A program made the translations under genes and the position numbers. The notes below the pieces were generated by a model that saw nothing but the letters and a program-made list of their open reading frames with translations, was not told the origin of the DNA and made no database searches. This document shows positions 48,997-57,771 of a stretch of 64,000 nucleotides of DNA, piece after piece (the stretch's first letter is position 1; each line of letters opens with the position of its first letter). This DNA is from JAJPHI01 sp035541875 (GTDB lineage: Bacteria; Desulfobacterota; Binatia; Binatales; Binataceae), in contig DATKML010000003.1 in the NCBI GenBank assembly GCA_035541875.1, positions 1 through 64,000 of the forward strand, given 5' to 3'.

Positions 48997-50965
48997 TGCC
49001 GTAGAAGACAACGGCGTTACCGAAGATAGCGGTCTTCGTGCCCGTGGTTGTATACGCCTCCGCTTTCGCTCGCGAGCGGGAGCAAGCAAAACAAATTACA
49101 GCGCACGGAGGCTTCTCGGCCGGATCGATATACTTGGCCGTCAGGTTACGGATACCGGTATAGCGAAGGTGTACATTTCCTTCAGCAAAACCCAGGAAAG
49201 CCATCGCCGGGTATTCATAGTGTTCGAAGGTGGTGTCGATTCCGACGTCCTTGCAGCCAGTTGATTGCACAAACCTGCTCGCATCGACATAGGAGTGGAA
49301 CAAATCGCGATGGTGGTCTTCGAAGTAGAAGGCATCGCGCGATTTGGTGAAGAGGTTCCCAGCGAAAGGCCGCGTGCGTAACTCTCTGGGTGACAAAGAA
49401 CTGAAGAGCAATGGCCGATATTCATTGGCCACAACACAGGGGACCGAGGTCACTACGAGCATCGCGACGATGCCAACGATGACGGTAGGTCTGAGCGTGG
49501 CTTCGAGGACGACGGCTAGCAAGGGAACGCCCAAGATCAGAATCGGTAACTCGAGCCGCGCTCCCCATCGCTGCCATCTCAGTAGCGCTGAGAAGAGTAG
49601 GGCCGATATGACAATCCCCAACGCGTAGAGCACTACGTCGCGTCGTCGACTAATCGGCACGATAGCGCATAAGACGAGAGCACCAAGTAGCATCAGAATC
49701 TGAAGCGGATTTCCGGCATAGGTCTCGTTCCGATTGAAACTTTGAACCTCGAAGCCATAGCCGTTCGCATTGTCGATCCGACGCCAGATGAAATCGGGAT
49801 CGTCAGGGTCGGCCCCGAGCCATCGGATGGCCTTAACGGTGTATTGTTCGACTTCGTCGGTGGCTTTTTCGGTGAGCGTGAACTGCAGCGCCAGATTTCT
49901 TAGTAAATTCGCCGCGCTATCGCGAACGCTGATTCTGCCCACAGACGCATCCAGGTGAGCTCCACCACCAGCGAAATTAGTCCCCAGCGGATTGCCCGTA
50001 AGATTGTAATTGCGCAGGCTTGGCGGGGCGTTGAGGATAACCACGATCGTCGCGAAGACCAGACCATCGCGTAGCAGCCATTCTTTGCGAATCCGATAGC
50101 GCGCAAGGAAGCAGGCCGCGAGTACGCCGGGGAGCACAACGAAACCGGTTCCCTTGGTCGCGATCGTCAGACCGACTGCTGCCGCACCAGCGGTCAGAGC
50201 ATACGGATAGTCTTCACTCGATAAACGTAGAGCACAAAACACTGCTGTTACAAACCAAAATGAGATGACGACTCCATTCGTCGCACCCGAGCTTTCGGTC
50301 AGCGCGGTCGGTAGAGTCGCCGTGATGATCGCGGCGAGGACCTGTCCTTTGGCGCCTGCGCCCAGCTCTCGTGCTATCGCTGAGGTACAGACGATTAGAC
50401 CGAGAAAACTCGCGAACTCGACGAGATTAACCAGTCGATCGCTGCCGAAAAGGATGGTGAAGTTTAGCGCCGCGTACTCTGCCCAGACCGCATATACCAA
50501 TTGGACGTAGTCATTGGTCGGGAAGAACGCGACACTGCGGTTGCTCGTCCAGAGGGCGACCCTGGATATGTGGTAATCGATCACATCGATACTATTCGGC
50601 GGACTCAGAATGGCCGTGACGCCCACCGCGAGTACGAGCAAAGCCGAGCCAACCGTCAATAGCTGCAGTCCCGGCGAGATTGTCCGGAATGCTCGAGCCA
50701 GTGTGGCGAACGAAGGGATTTCCAGGCTATCGCGGTATCGCCAAAGGATCGCGAAGGTCACCATGTTCGCGGTCAACCACGCTAGCCCCAGGGTCGAACG
50801 ATCGAGATGATGGCCTAAGCTGGTCAGCTCAGTAATCGCAAAGAGTATAAAACCCCAGTAGCTTGCAGCATAAAGAGCAGCGTCGCGAAGCCCGCATCGT
50901 TTGCTTCGGAGCAGCAGCCACAGCAACGGAAACTCCAGTACGGGGAGAATTGCGAGTGCCTTCAT
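48812..50965 (-). CDS. Membrane glycosyltransferase-like protein, frameshifted near the C-terminus
   Basis: A 717-codon frame with about a dozen hydrophobic segments, starting MKALAILPVLEFPLLWLLL. The first periplasmic loop has IDVIDYHISRVALW, an acidic-motif loop of the GT-C (ArnT/PMT) kind, followed by NDYVQLVYAVWAEY. The second half includes a soluble region (RDAFYFEDHHRDLFHSYVD). Up to VVFYGNI the sequence is convincing; after that (from about 48994) it becomes Arg-rich, while a protein-like sequence runs on in another frame to 48577. The gene therefore probably encodes about 795 residues with a frameshift. Sugar or lipid-linked donor is not known. Confidence 0.65.
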   Translation of the reverse strand: MKALAILPVLEFPLLWLLLRSKRCGLRDAALYAASYWGFILFAITELTSLGHHLDRSTLGLAWLTANMVTFAILWRYRDSLEIPSFATLARAFRTISPGLQLLTVGSALLVLAVGVTAILSPPNSIDVIDYHISRVALWTSNRSVAFFPTNDYVQLVYAVWAEYAALNFTILFGSDRLVNLVEFASFLGLIVCTSAIARELGAGAKGQVLAAIITATLPTALTESSGATNGVVISFWFVTAVFCALRLSSEDYPYALTAGAAAVGLTIATKGTGFVVLPGVLAACFLARYRIRKEWLLRDGLVFATIVVILNAPPSLRNYNLTGNPLGTNFAGGGAHLDASVGRISVRDSAANLLRNLALQFTLTEKATDEVEQYTVKAIRWLGADPDDPDFIWRRIDNANGYGFEVQSFNRNETYAGNPLQILMLLGALVLCAIVPISRRRDVVLYALGIVISALLFSALLRWQRWGARLELPILILGVPLLAVVLEATLRPTVIVGIVAMLVVTSVPCVVANEYRPLLFSSLSPRELRTRPFAGNLFTKSRDAFYFEDHHRDLFHSYVDASRFVQSTGCKDVGIDTTFEHYEYPAMAFLGFAEGNVHLRYTGIRNLTAKYIDPAEKPPCAVICFACSRSRAKAEAYTTTGTKTAIFGNAVVFYGNIRDTKRTDRNSDCGRRSQGRPGRNSCVLAKAKRLPPVRIAALFGALYGRPAKGQGIPKSN

Positions 50966-51320
50966 GTCAGGGCGCGCTTGCGATCGAGCTTAGGCGTCGA
51001 GACCTCCAGGAAGTCTCAATTGTATCGAATGACGGCGATTTACCAACGGCAAAATTAACTTCGGAAGAAGTCAGATTGGTGCCGGGTACCCCTACCGGAG
51101 CCGTTCATTAACTTCGCAAGTGACATGAGAAACCGCCAGTACCCCAATACATCCTGAGTGCCGGATCCGACGTCTATGCGACTGGTTGATTGGTCTTCTA
51201 TCTTTGGGCGAGCGTAGCTAACGTCCAAGCACGGTTTTCTTCTCTTGCTCCGGCGTTGCCCAACGCACGCGATTGCCGCATCCTGTAAGCCGCTAAATAG
51301 TGAAACAGGAGCGGGCAGTC
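50966..51320. other. Intergenic region, 355 bases
   Basis: This gap separates two divergent genes (the glycosyltransferase-like gene and an acyl-CoA dehydrogenase gene) and should hold both promoters. No convincing ORF, hairpin, repeat or operator was seen in it. Confidence 0.5.
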
Positions 51321-52592
51321 GTGGACTTCAATATCCCAAGCGATATCAAGGCTTATCTTGCGGAACTCGACGCGTTCATTGAGCGCGAAATCAAGCCGCT
51401 CGAGCGTGAGAACGACAATATTCGGTTCTTCGACCATCGCCGCGAATACGCCCGCACGGACTTCGAGCGCGGTGGCCTGCCGCGCCACGAGTGGGAGGCG
51501 CTGCTCGGCGAGATGCGTCGGCGAGCTGATAAGGCGGGCCATTATCGCTACGCGCTCCCCAAGGAGTTCGGTGGCAAGGACGGCACGAATCTTGGGATGG
51601 CCATCATTCGCGAGCATCTGGCGGCCAAGGGACTCGGCCTGCACAACGATTTGCAGAACGAAAGCTCGATCGTAGGCAACTTGCCGACGGTTCTGATGTT
51701 CCGTGATTTCGGCACATCCGAGCAGAAGCAGAAGTTTATCCCCGGAATCCTCGATGGCTCGATCAGCGTGGCCTTCGGTCTTACTGAACCCGATCACGGC
51801 TCCGATGCGACCTGGATGGAGACGCGCGGGGTACGCGACGGCGACGGCTGGAAGATCAACGGCTCGAAAATCTGGAACACCGGTCTGCACGTTGCCACGC
51901 ACGATTTCGTTTTTGCTCGCACCAGCGGACGTGACGGTGGGGCTAAAGGAATTACCTGCTTTATAGTTCCGACTGACACCAGTGGCTTCAAGGTCGATGA
52001 ATATCTATGGACCTTCAATATGCCGACGGACCATCCGCGAATCTCCTTGAAAGACGTCTATGTGCCGGCAGACGCGATTCTCGGCGATCCGGAAGATGGA
52101 CTCGCGGTGGCGCAGCATTTTGTGCATGAAAATCGGATTCGGCAGGCGGCTTCATCGCTGGGTGCGGCTCAGTTCTGCATAAACGAGGCGGTGAAGTACG
52201 CGAATGAGCGCAAACCGTTCGGACGTGCGTTGGCGACGAATCAGGCTATCCAGTGGCCGCTCGTCGAACTCCATACGGAAGCCGAGATGATCCGGAATCT
52301 GATCTACAAGACGGCGTGGGAGATGGATCAGATGTCGAAGCCGGAAGTCGCGCAGAAGCTCTCCCATAAGGTTTCGATGTGCAACTACCGAGCGAATCGG
52401 CTGGTCTGCGAGGCAGCGGATCGCGCGATGCAGGTGCATGGCGGAATCGGCTATTCGCGTCACAAGCCTTTCGAGCATATCTACCGGCACCATCGGCGGT
52501 ATCGCATCACGGAGGGGGCGGAAGAAATCCAGATGCGCCGCGTCGCGCAGATTCTGTTCGGGTTCGGATCGAAGGCGAAGGCCGCCGAATAG
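51321..52592 (+). CDS. Acyl-CoA dehydrogenase
   Basis: About 423 residues from GTG 51321, preceded by GGAG; GTG 51300 is an alternative. It is a FAD-dependent acyl-CoA dehydrogenase family member. Signatures are VAFGLTEPDHGSDATWMETRGV, KINGSKIWNTGLH (FAD/substrate loop) and a C-terminal QVHGGIGYSRHKPFEHIYRHHRRYRITEGAEEIQ. The catalytic base Glu of the usual family is not assigned. It is a relative of the larger CaiA/ACAD10-11-type branch rather than short-chain FadE. It is followed by 200 bases of non-coding sequence and def. Confidence 0.9.
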   Translation: MDFNIPSDIKAYLAELDAFIEREIKPLERENDNIRFFDHRREYARTDFERGGLPRHEWEALLGEMRRRADKAGHYRYALPKEFGGKDGTNLGMAIIREHLAAKGLGLHNDLQNESSIVGNLPTVLMFRDFGTSEQKQKFIPGILDGSISVAFGLTEPDHGSDATWMETRGVRDGDGWKINGSKIWNTGLHVATHDFVFARTSGRDGGAKGITCFIVPTDTSGFKVDEYLWTFNMPTDHPRISLKDVYVPADAILGDPEDGLAVAQHFVHENRIRQAASSLGAAQFCINEAVKYANERKPFGRALATNQAIQWPLVELHTEAEMIRNLIYKTAWEMDQMSKPEVAQKLSHKVSMCNYRANRLVCEAADRAMQVHGGIGYSRHKPFEHIYRHHRRYRITEGAEEIQMRRVAQILFGFGSKAKAAE

Positions 52593-52701
52593 TGGATTCG
52601 AGTCGGTGGGTTTGGTGAAAATCGAGGGTCTGATAGCCTAGAAATCATCGGTACAAGTCTTGCGGAAGCCCTTAGTCCTTCCGATTTGCGGATGGTAAGC
52701 T

Positions 52702-52713
52702 CCGAACGTTCGG
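52702..52713. promoter_or_regulatory. Palindrome CCGAACGTTCGG upstream of def
   Basis: A perfect 12-bp palindrome in the 200-base gap between the acyl-CoA dehydrogenase gene and def, 80 bases before the def start. It could be an operator. No known regulator motif is matched. Confidence 0.35.
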
Positions 52714-52792
52714 TACGGCTCGCTGGTTGCTAGCCGGCTCAAGGTGACAATGGGGTTTGTGCCGAGGTTTCCTTAGAGGTCATACACCTGCG

Positions 52793-53332
52793 ATGGCGCT
52801 GCTGCGTATCCGAAAATTTCCTGACCCCGTGCTGAAAACGGAGGCCAAGCCAGTCGAGAATATCGACGGGAGCCTCAATCATTTCATCGACAGCATGGTC
52901 CAAACGATGTACGCCGCGCCCGGTGTCGGTCTCGCTGCGACTCAGGTTGGCGATGGTCGCCGGGTAGTCGTGCTCGATACCGACCACGAGAATATCGGGA
53001 AGCATCTGCTCAAGCTGATCAATCCTGAAATCGTCGAGCGCGAAGGCACGATTGTATGGGAAGAGGGCTGCCTTTCGGTGGTCGATTACAACGCCGACGT
53101 TGAGCGATCGGCCAAGGTACTGGTGCGGGCTTGGACGCCTGACGAGAAGCCGATCGAGGTCGAGGCTTCGGATCTGTTGGCCGTCGCGCTGCAGCACGAG
53201 ATTGATCATCTGGATGGCAAACTCTTCATCGACCGAATCAGCCGGATCAAACGCGATCTTTACAAGCGCCGGCTGGCCAAGATGATCAAGGAGGGTAAAG
53301 GCGATGGAAAACCCTCCAAAGCTCTCATCTGA
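52793..53332 (+). CDS. def: Peptide deformylase
   Basis: A 179-residue deformylase with the three zinc-site motifs: GVGLAATQVG (residues about 43-52), EEGCLSV (Cys about 90) and QHEIDHLDG (the two His, about 135). It removes the formyl group from the N-terminus of new proteins. The start ATG 52793 gives the common MALLRIRKFPDPVLK N-terminus; frame is open upstream to 52757. It overlaps fmt by 29 bases. Confidence 0.96.
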   Translation: MALLRIRKFPDPVLKTEAKPVENIDGSLNHFIDSMVQTMYAAPGVGLAATQVGDGRRVVVLDTDHENIGKHLLKLINPEIVEREGTIVWEEGCLSVVDYNADVERSAKVLVRAWTPDEKPIEVEASDLLAVALQHEIDHLDGKLFIDRISRIKRDLYKRRLAKMIKEGKGDGKPSKALI

Positions 53333-54284
53333 AATTAACCCTCGACCCTTGCGGATCGTATACATGGGCACGCCCGCGATCGCGGCGCATGTGCTCGAAC
53401 GGCTAATTGCGGGATCGGGCGAAAACTTCACGGTTGTCGCGGTTGTTACGCGACCCGATCAGCCGCGCAAGCGTGGCCTCAAGCTCGAACCTTCCGAGGT
53501 TGGGGCGGTGGCCGAGCATCATGGCCTACCGACACTGAAGCCGACGAAGATTCGCACGCCGGAATTCCTCGCGCAGCTCAAAGCCTTCGATCCGGACCTG
53601 TTGGTGGTCGTGGCTTATGGACGGATTCTGCCGAATGCCGTGTTGGACGCACCACGGATCATGCCGATGAATGTGCACGCGTCGCTGCTCCCACGCCATC
53701 GCGGGGCTGCGCCAATCGAAGGCGCGCTGCTCGCCGGCGATCCCGAAACCGGGGTTACAATTATGCGTATCACCGAGCAGATGGACTCGGGGCCGATGCT
53801 GCTGCAGCGGTCACTCGTTATCGCATCGGACGAGAGCCAAGGCAGTCTCAAGGAGAAGTTGGCAGAACTGGGCGCGTCGGCACTCATCGAATCACTGCAG
53901 ATGCTGAAGGAAGGGCGGCTGGTCGAAACGCCGCAGAACGAAGCCCTCGTCACCTTCACCAAGCCGATTACGAAAGAGGAATCGGTGATCGACTGGACGG
54001 GTGATGCGACGCAGATCGAGCGGATGATCCGGGCCTTCGATCCATGGCCCGTGGCGCGCACGAAGTACGCCGGCGAGGACTTGCTCATCTGGCGCGCGCG
54101 CGTCGCGACTGGATCGGTCGAGGGCGAACCCGGCAGGCTAATCGCGCTGAAGCCTAATCCGACGATCAAATGTGGAGCTGATGCGCTGACTCTGATCGAG
54201 GTTCAGGCACCCGGTCGCCGACGGATGGCCGCCGGAGACTTTTTCCGGGGACGACGAGCGGAGGTCGGTGCGCGCCTCGGCTGA
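53304..54284 (+). CDS. fmt: Methionyl-tRNA formyltransferase
   Basis: A 326-residue enzyme that formylates initiator Met-tRNA with 10-formyl-tetrahydrofolate. Signatures are RIVYMGTPAIAAHVLERL, TRPDQPRKRGLKLEPS, the catalytic NVHASLLPRHRGAAPIEGALLAGD and ITEQMDSGPML. The C-terminal domain starts at about residue 205. The start overlaps def by 29 bases and has AAGGAGG. The def-fmt pair is standard. Confidence 0.97.
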   Translation: MENPPKLSSEINPRPLRIVYMGTPAIAAHVLERLIAGSGENFTVVAVVTRPDQPRKRGLKLEPSEVGAVAEHHGLPTLKPTKIRTPEFLAQLKAFDPDLLVVVAYGRILPNAVLDAPRIMPMNVHASLLPRHRGAAPIEGALLAGDPETGVTIMRITEQMDSGPMLLQRSLVIASDESQGSLKEKLAELGASALIESLQMLKEGRLVETPQNEALVTFTKPITKEESVIDWTGDATQIERMIRAFDPWPVARTKYAGEDLLIWRARVATGSVEGEPGRLIALKPNPTIKCGADALTLIEVQAPGRRRMAAGDFFRGRRAEVGARLG

Positions 54285-54321
54285 GTATCCTTTAGCACCA
54301 CCGACCCCCAAAATCCGCGCG

Positions 54322-54792
54322 TTATTTCACCTGGATGGTCTTGATGTAGTCGACGATCAGTTTGATCTTCTTTTGTATTTCTTGCGGAGTAAAATCTGCG
54401 CCCGAGCCCGATCCAGAAGAGGCGCGAAACGCGAGGCCCCAGACCGGCATTGGCGACGCGCCTGGTTCTCCCTTGGTCCCGTGAGCCGCGACCTGCTCGG
54501 TCCCATTGATCGAATTCAGCACTCGTTCTTCAGGAAATACGCCGCCGTTATCCTTCGCCAGCGTGGTTAGGTCGGCTGGCTTGACGTTGAGCACCGCGGC
54601 CATTGGTCCGTCACCCTTACCGTCCATACCGTGGCATTGTGCGCAGTGAGTGCGATACTGACCGATCCCGGTGATGATGCGTCCTCCGGGACCCATCTCT
54701 TGCGCCCGAGTCCATGGCGCCAACCCGCAAATCAAGACGCTGCCGACGGCGGAAGCCAGTGCCAGTTTAGAGAAGCGAAAGCCAGTTGCCAT
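54322..54792 (-). CDS. Monohaem c-type cytochrome
   Basis: A 156-residue protein from ATG 54792, which has GGGAGGAAATC upstream; the frame is open to 54858. It has a signal peptide (ends about residue 30, PWTRAQE), one haem-binding CAQCH (GMDGKGDGP) and a Met ligand in MPVWGLAF. Class I cytochromes of this kind shuttle electrons in the periplasm. It is convergent with fmt. Confidence 0.9.
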   Translation of the reverse strand: MATGFRFSKLALASAVGSVLICGLAPWTRAQEMGPGGRIITGIGQYRTHCAQCHGMDGKGDGPMAAVLNVKPADLTTLAKDNGGVFPEERVLNSINGTEQVAAHGTKGEPGASPMPVWGLAFRASSGSGSGADFTPQEIQKKIKLIVDYIKTIQVK

Positions 54793-54917
54793 GATTTCCT
54801 CCCAGCCTCGAAGGCTATTTTGATCTTGAGCCATCAACACGCTCTGAGCGTGCTTCAAAGAACTTGGGATCGGGGGAAGAGTGGGGCGTGAGGGTGAGGT
54901 AGATGCGGAAGGGTTAT

Positions 54918-54959
54918 TTTAAGCAGAAAGACCAACGCCGGACTGGAGTCCGGCGTTGG
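54918..54959 (-). terminator. Hairpin terminator of the small periplasmic gene
   Basis: An almost perfect 13-bp inverted repeat (CCAACGCCGGACT and its complement) ten bases past the stop of the leftward gene. Read leftward it is followed by TCTTTCTGCTTAAAAT, a weak T-rich tract. Confidence 0.6.
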
Positions 54960-54968
54960 GATCTTGGT

Positions 54969-55313
54969 CTAGTGGACGTTAGGGGTGGAGGTGGCCAGTT
55001 CGTCGGCGATCTTCAATTTGGCCATCGCCTTATCGTAGTCGCCCTTGGCGTAGGCCGCCTGAGCAGCCTTCCAAGCCTGATTCATCTGGGCGTTGTGCAC
55101 GGATGAAAGCTTGGCATCCCAGAGGTGGCGCGCAACCTTGGGCATCTCTTCCTGCACCTGCTCCTTTGTCGCACCCGATGGGGCCGCGGCCGCTGTTGCA
55201 GGAGCTGCCGCTCCCGATGCCGCCGGTGCGTCTTGAGCAAATGCCGGAAGCGCCAGACCGGTCGCCATCGACAATCCCAAGGTCAGAACAGCTGCTTTTG
55301 CAACTTTCGTCAT
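54969..55313 (-). CDS. Small Ala-rich periplasmic protein of unknown function
   Basis: A 114-residue protein. Residues 1-26 are a signal peptide (KVAKAAVLTLGLSMATGLALPAFA). An Ala/Pro-rich segment follows (DAPAASGAAAPATAAAAPSGAT), then a helical domain (EMPKVARHLWDAKLSSVHNA and AQAAYAKGDYDKAMAKLKIADELA) that looks like one or two TPR-type hairpins. No known family was recognised. It is encoded between a cytochrome c gene and the chromate-type transporter. Confidence 0.75.
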   Translation of the reverse strand: MTKVAKAAVLTLGLSMATGLALPAFAQDAPAASGAAAPATAAAAPSGATKEQVQEEMPKVARHLWDAKLSSVHNAQMNQAWKAAQAAYAKGDYDKAMAKLKIADELATSTPNVH

Positions 55314-55537
55314 TCCTCGCTATCTCCTCTTCCGCGCATTTCGAACTCGATGACTACGTTCGGTTTTTCGCGCTTGGGACGTTACTAGCACTTAACATCA
55401 CAGCCGTAAACACGTCTCCTTCAAACAGCTTGTTTTTTGTTCTTCCTCGGAAATCGATGGTCACGGTTGTTGCTTCCTCGCAAAGTTCAAGGGAAAACTG
55501 CGATACGGTCGGCACCGTACAGGTGTGTCGCAACGGA

Positions 55538-56251
55538 GTGGCACTTGCCGACCAAGCTTTCTGGAGGGGTCGTACCATTAACGAGCAAACGAACGGCGAA
55601 GCACCGAAGCAAGTCAGTCTGGCGCAACTGTTCAGAGTGTTCTTTTATATGGGCGCCACCAGTTTTGGCGGCGGGGTCGTAGCCTATCTACGCGAGCATC
55701 TGGTGCATCGCCAGAAATGGCTTAACGACGACGAGTTTATCGCGGCACTGGAAATCGGCGAGACCGTCCCTGGGCTAATCTCGACCAACGTCAGCGTGAT
55801 CGTCGGGAACCATCTACGCGGCGTCCGGGGCGCTATCGCGGCAATAGTCGGGATGACGATCCCGGGCGCCGTCGCTATCGCTCTACTTGGCGTGCTCTAT
55901 TCGCACTTTCGTTCGGATCCCGAGGTCAAGGCCTTGCTTGCCGGCGTTAGCGCAGCCGCTGTCGGACTTATCTTCGCGGTCACAGTGCAAATAGGTAAGC
56001 GCGAAATGACCCAATGGATCGACTTCGCGATTCTGATTCCGGTGTTCCTTCTTGTCGGAGTCTTTCATATTTCGCTAGTGCCCGCGTTGGTTGTCTTCGC
56101 ACCGATCGCGATCTGGATCCATCGTCCGAATGAGGCCGAACTCAGCCGCTACCATGCCCAGCGCGCTGAGTATCATTCGCAAATGGCCGACCATCACACG
56201 AAACGCGCGGAAGCAGCGCAATCGGAATCGAAGGAGCAGGCAGCATCATGA
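55538..56251 (+). CDS. Chromate-type transporter, N-terminal-half protein
   Basis: About 237 residues from GTG 55538. The CHR-family signature is MGATSFGGGVVAYLREHLV...WLNDDEFIAALEIGETVPGLIST, with five to six hydrophobic helices. The C-terminus is a hydrophilic His-rich tail (YHAQRAEYHSQMADHHTKR). A better-placed start may be ATT 55577, with GGAGGGG seven bases upstream and an N-terminus NEQTNGEAPKQVSLAQLF that fits the family. The stop overlaps the next gene by four bases. Two-gene (short-chain) CHR pairs together form the transporter. The substrate may be chromate/sulfate or another anion. Confidence 0.82.
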   Translation: MALADQAFWRGRTINEQTNGEAPKQVSLAQLFRVFFYMGATSFGGGVVAYLREHLVHRQKWLNDDEFIAALEIGETVPGLISTNVSVIVGNHLRGVRGAIAAIVGMTIPGAVAIALLGVLYSHFRSDPEVKALLAGVSAAAVGLIFAVTVQIGKREMTQWIDFAILIPVFLLVGVFHISLVPALVVFAPIAIWIHRPNEAELSRYHAQRAEYHSQMADHHTKRAEAAQSESKEQAAS

Positions 56252-56799
56252 ACCGGCTCATCACACTGACCAACGTTTTTGCCCTACTTTCGATTCTGGC
56301 TGTAGGTGGAGGCACTGCGGTGTTGCCGCAGATGAAACATGAAGTAGTCGCGCAGCACGATTGGCTGTCGGCAGACCAGTTCGCGGATATCTACGCCCTT
56401 GGGCAGCTAGCGCCGGGACCCAACATGAACATGGTGACGGTGATCGGCTACCGCGTTGCCGGCATTCCCGGGGCTATCCTGGTGCTGATCGCCTTTTATC
56501 TCCCGTCCTGCACGCTGGTCTTTGCCGTCAGCAAGGTTTGGGATCACTTCGAAGGATCGCCATGGCGCGACGCCGTCCAGCGCGGGATGGTGCCGATAAC
56601 AGTGGGGCTGATGCTGTCGGGAGTTTACGCCATCGGGAAAACCGCCACCTTCAGTCTCAATCATTCATCGCGACACAATCTCACCACGATCGCGATCACT
56701 GCGGCTGTCACGGTGATTCTGCTGCGCCGTCATATAAATCCGGCGCTGTTGATCCTGACGGGAGGGGCTGTCGGATGGTTTGCGCTGCGCATGGTATGA
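56248..56799 (+). CDS. Chromate-type transporter, second-half protein
   Basis: A 183-residue membrane protein, coupled (ATGA) to the first-half gene. CHR motifs are SILAVGGGTAVLPQMKHEVV, WLSADQFADIYALGQLAPGPNMNMVTVIG and VTVILLRRHINPALLILTGGAVGW. The first-half GATSFGGG corresponds here to LAVGGGTA, as expected for the antiparallel partner of a short-chain CHR pair. Confidence 0.87.
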   Translation: MNRLITLTNVFALLSILAVGGGTAVLPQMKHEVVAQHDWLSADQFADIYALGQLAPGPNMNMVTVIGYRVAGIPGAILVLIAFYLPSCTLVFAVSKVWDHFEGSPWRDAVQRGMVPITVGLMLSGVYAIGKTATFSLNHSSRHNLTTIAITAAVTVILLRRHINPALLILTGGAVGWFALRMV

Positions 56800-56818
56800 T
56801 GCGCCGAAAGAGTTGAAC

Positions 56819-57739
56819 ATGGCCTCCAAAGAACGCAACAACCACACGAGCCTGCCGGAAATTAAGCCGGGACATTACAGCGACGGAAGCCCGCTCGACG
56901 AGGTTCACTACCTTGAGTGCAAGCTGATCCTCAAGCCCGATCGCTTTATCTCAGTCCCCAGCTTTCATGAGTTCGGGGATATCGTTCGGCGAGTTTCGAA
57001 CGATATCGATATTGGCTTCTCGACCAGTGGTTACAAAAATCTGCGGCCACGTATACGTGAAGTCGTTTTCCTCGATACCAAGGACTTTGCGCTCTACAAC
57101 AACGCTTTTATCCTGCGGCGCCGAGTAACTTATGAAGACGGGTTTCCCGTTGGAAAGCCGGAGATCGTTTTCAAGTTCCGGCATCCGGACCTTCAGACGT
57201 CGGCCGAGCTGGACGTGCGTCCCGGTATCCACGGCGACTACAGGATTAAGTTCAAGGCCGAAGCGTTGCCGCAGAAAGACAAGATCGGCGGCATCCGTAT
57301 GCTGTACTCGCATAACGTCGAACTCACGTTGAATGAGCCGCATATCGTCGACGGCTCCTCAATGACGCGCTTGTCAGGGCTGTTTCCAGCATTGGAGCGT
57401 CTTAGTAAAACGGGCGCAAAGAAAATCGATCTGGTAAATCACACGATCGTCGAAGAAGTTCTCCAAGACTTGGGCGAGCTTGATTTCGGCAAAGGGCTGA
57501 CGGCCAAATCGAACGCGGCGCTCTGGCGCGAACGGGGAGACCACAATCTGCTGGTCGGCGAGTTTTCGTTTGAGTGCAAATTCAAACGGCGTGACGATCT
57601 GCACGAAAAGGCAGTCGATCGTTGCAAGCGCTTTTTCGAAGCACTGCAGTTTGAGGCTAAAGACTGGATCTCGCTGGGCACAACCAAGACCGGAATCGTC
57701 TATCGGCTCAAGGGCAATCCGCCCCAGAGCCATGAGTAG
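56819..57739 (+). CDS. Possible CYTH/VTC-fold (triphosphate-tunnel-like) protein
   Basis: A 306-residue soluble protein from ATG 56819 (AAAGAG upstream). It has alternating charged beta strands: YLECKLILKPDRF, IREVVFLDTKDFALYNNAFILRRRVTYE, GKPEIVFKFRHPD, YRIKFKAEALP, EFSFECKFKRRDDLHEKAV. Pairs such as FLDT..F.LY...F.LRRR and E...K resemble the CYTH/VTC superfamily, whose members bind or hydrolyse triphosphates. The E-x-K/E-x-E tunnel pattern is not exact, so the call is tentative. No family name was assigned. It lies 20 bases after the transporter genes and 33 before rsmB. Confidence 0.5.
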   Translation: MASKERNNHTSLPEIKPGHYSDGSPLDEVHYLECKLILKPDRFISVPSFHEFGDIVRRVSNDIDIGFSTSGYKNLRPRIREVVFLDTKDFALYNNAFILRRRVTYEDGFPVGKPEIVFKFRHPDLQTSAELDVRPGIHGDYRIKFKAEALPQKDKIGGIRMLYSHNVELTLNEPHIVDGSSMTRLSGLFPALERLSKTGAKKIDLVNHTIVEEVLQDLGELDFGKGLTAKSNAALWRERGDHNLLVGEFSFECKFKRRDDLHEKAVDRCKRFFEALQFEAKDWISLGTTKTGIVYRLKGNPPQSHE

Positions 57740-57771
57740 CGCGAAAACGCGATTCGGCGGATCCAGCCCGC

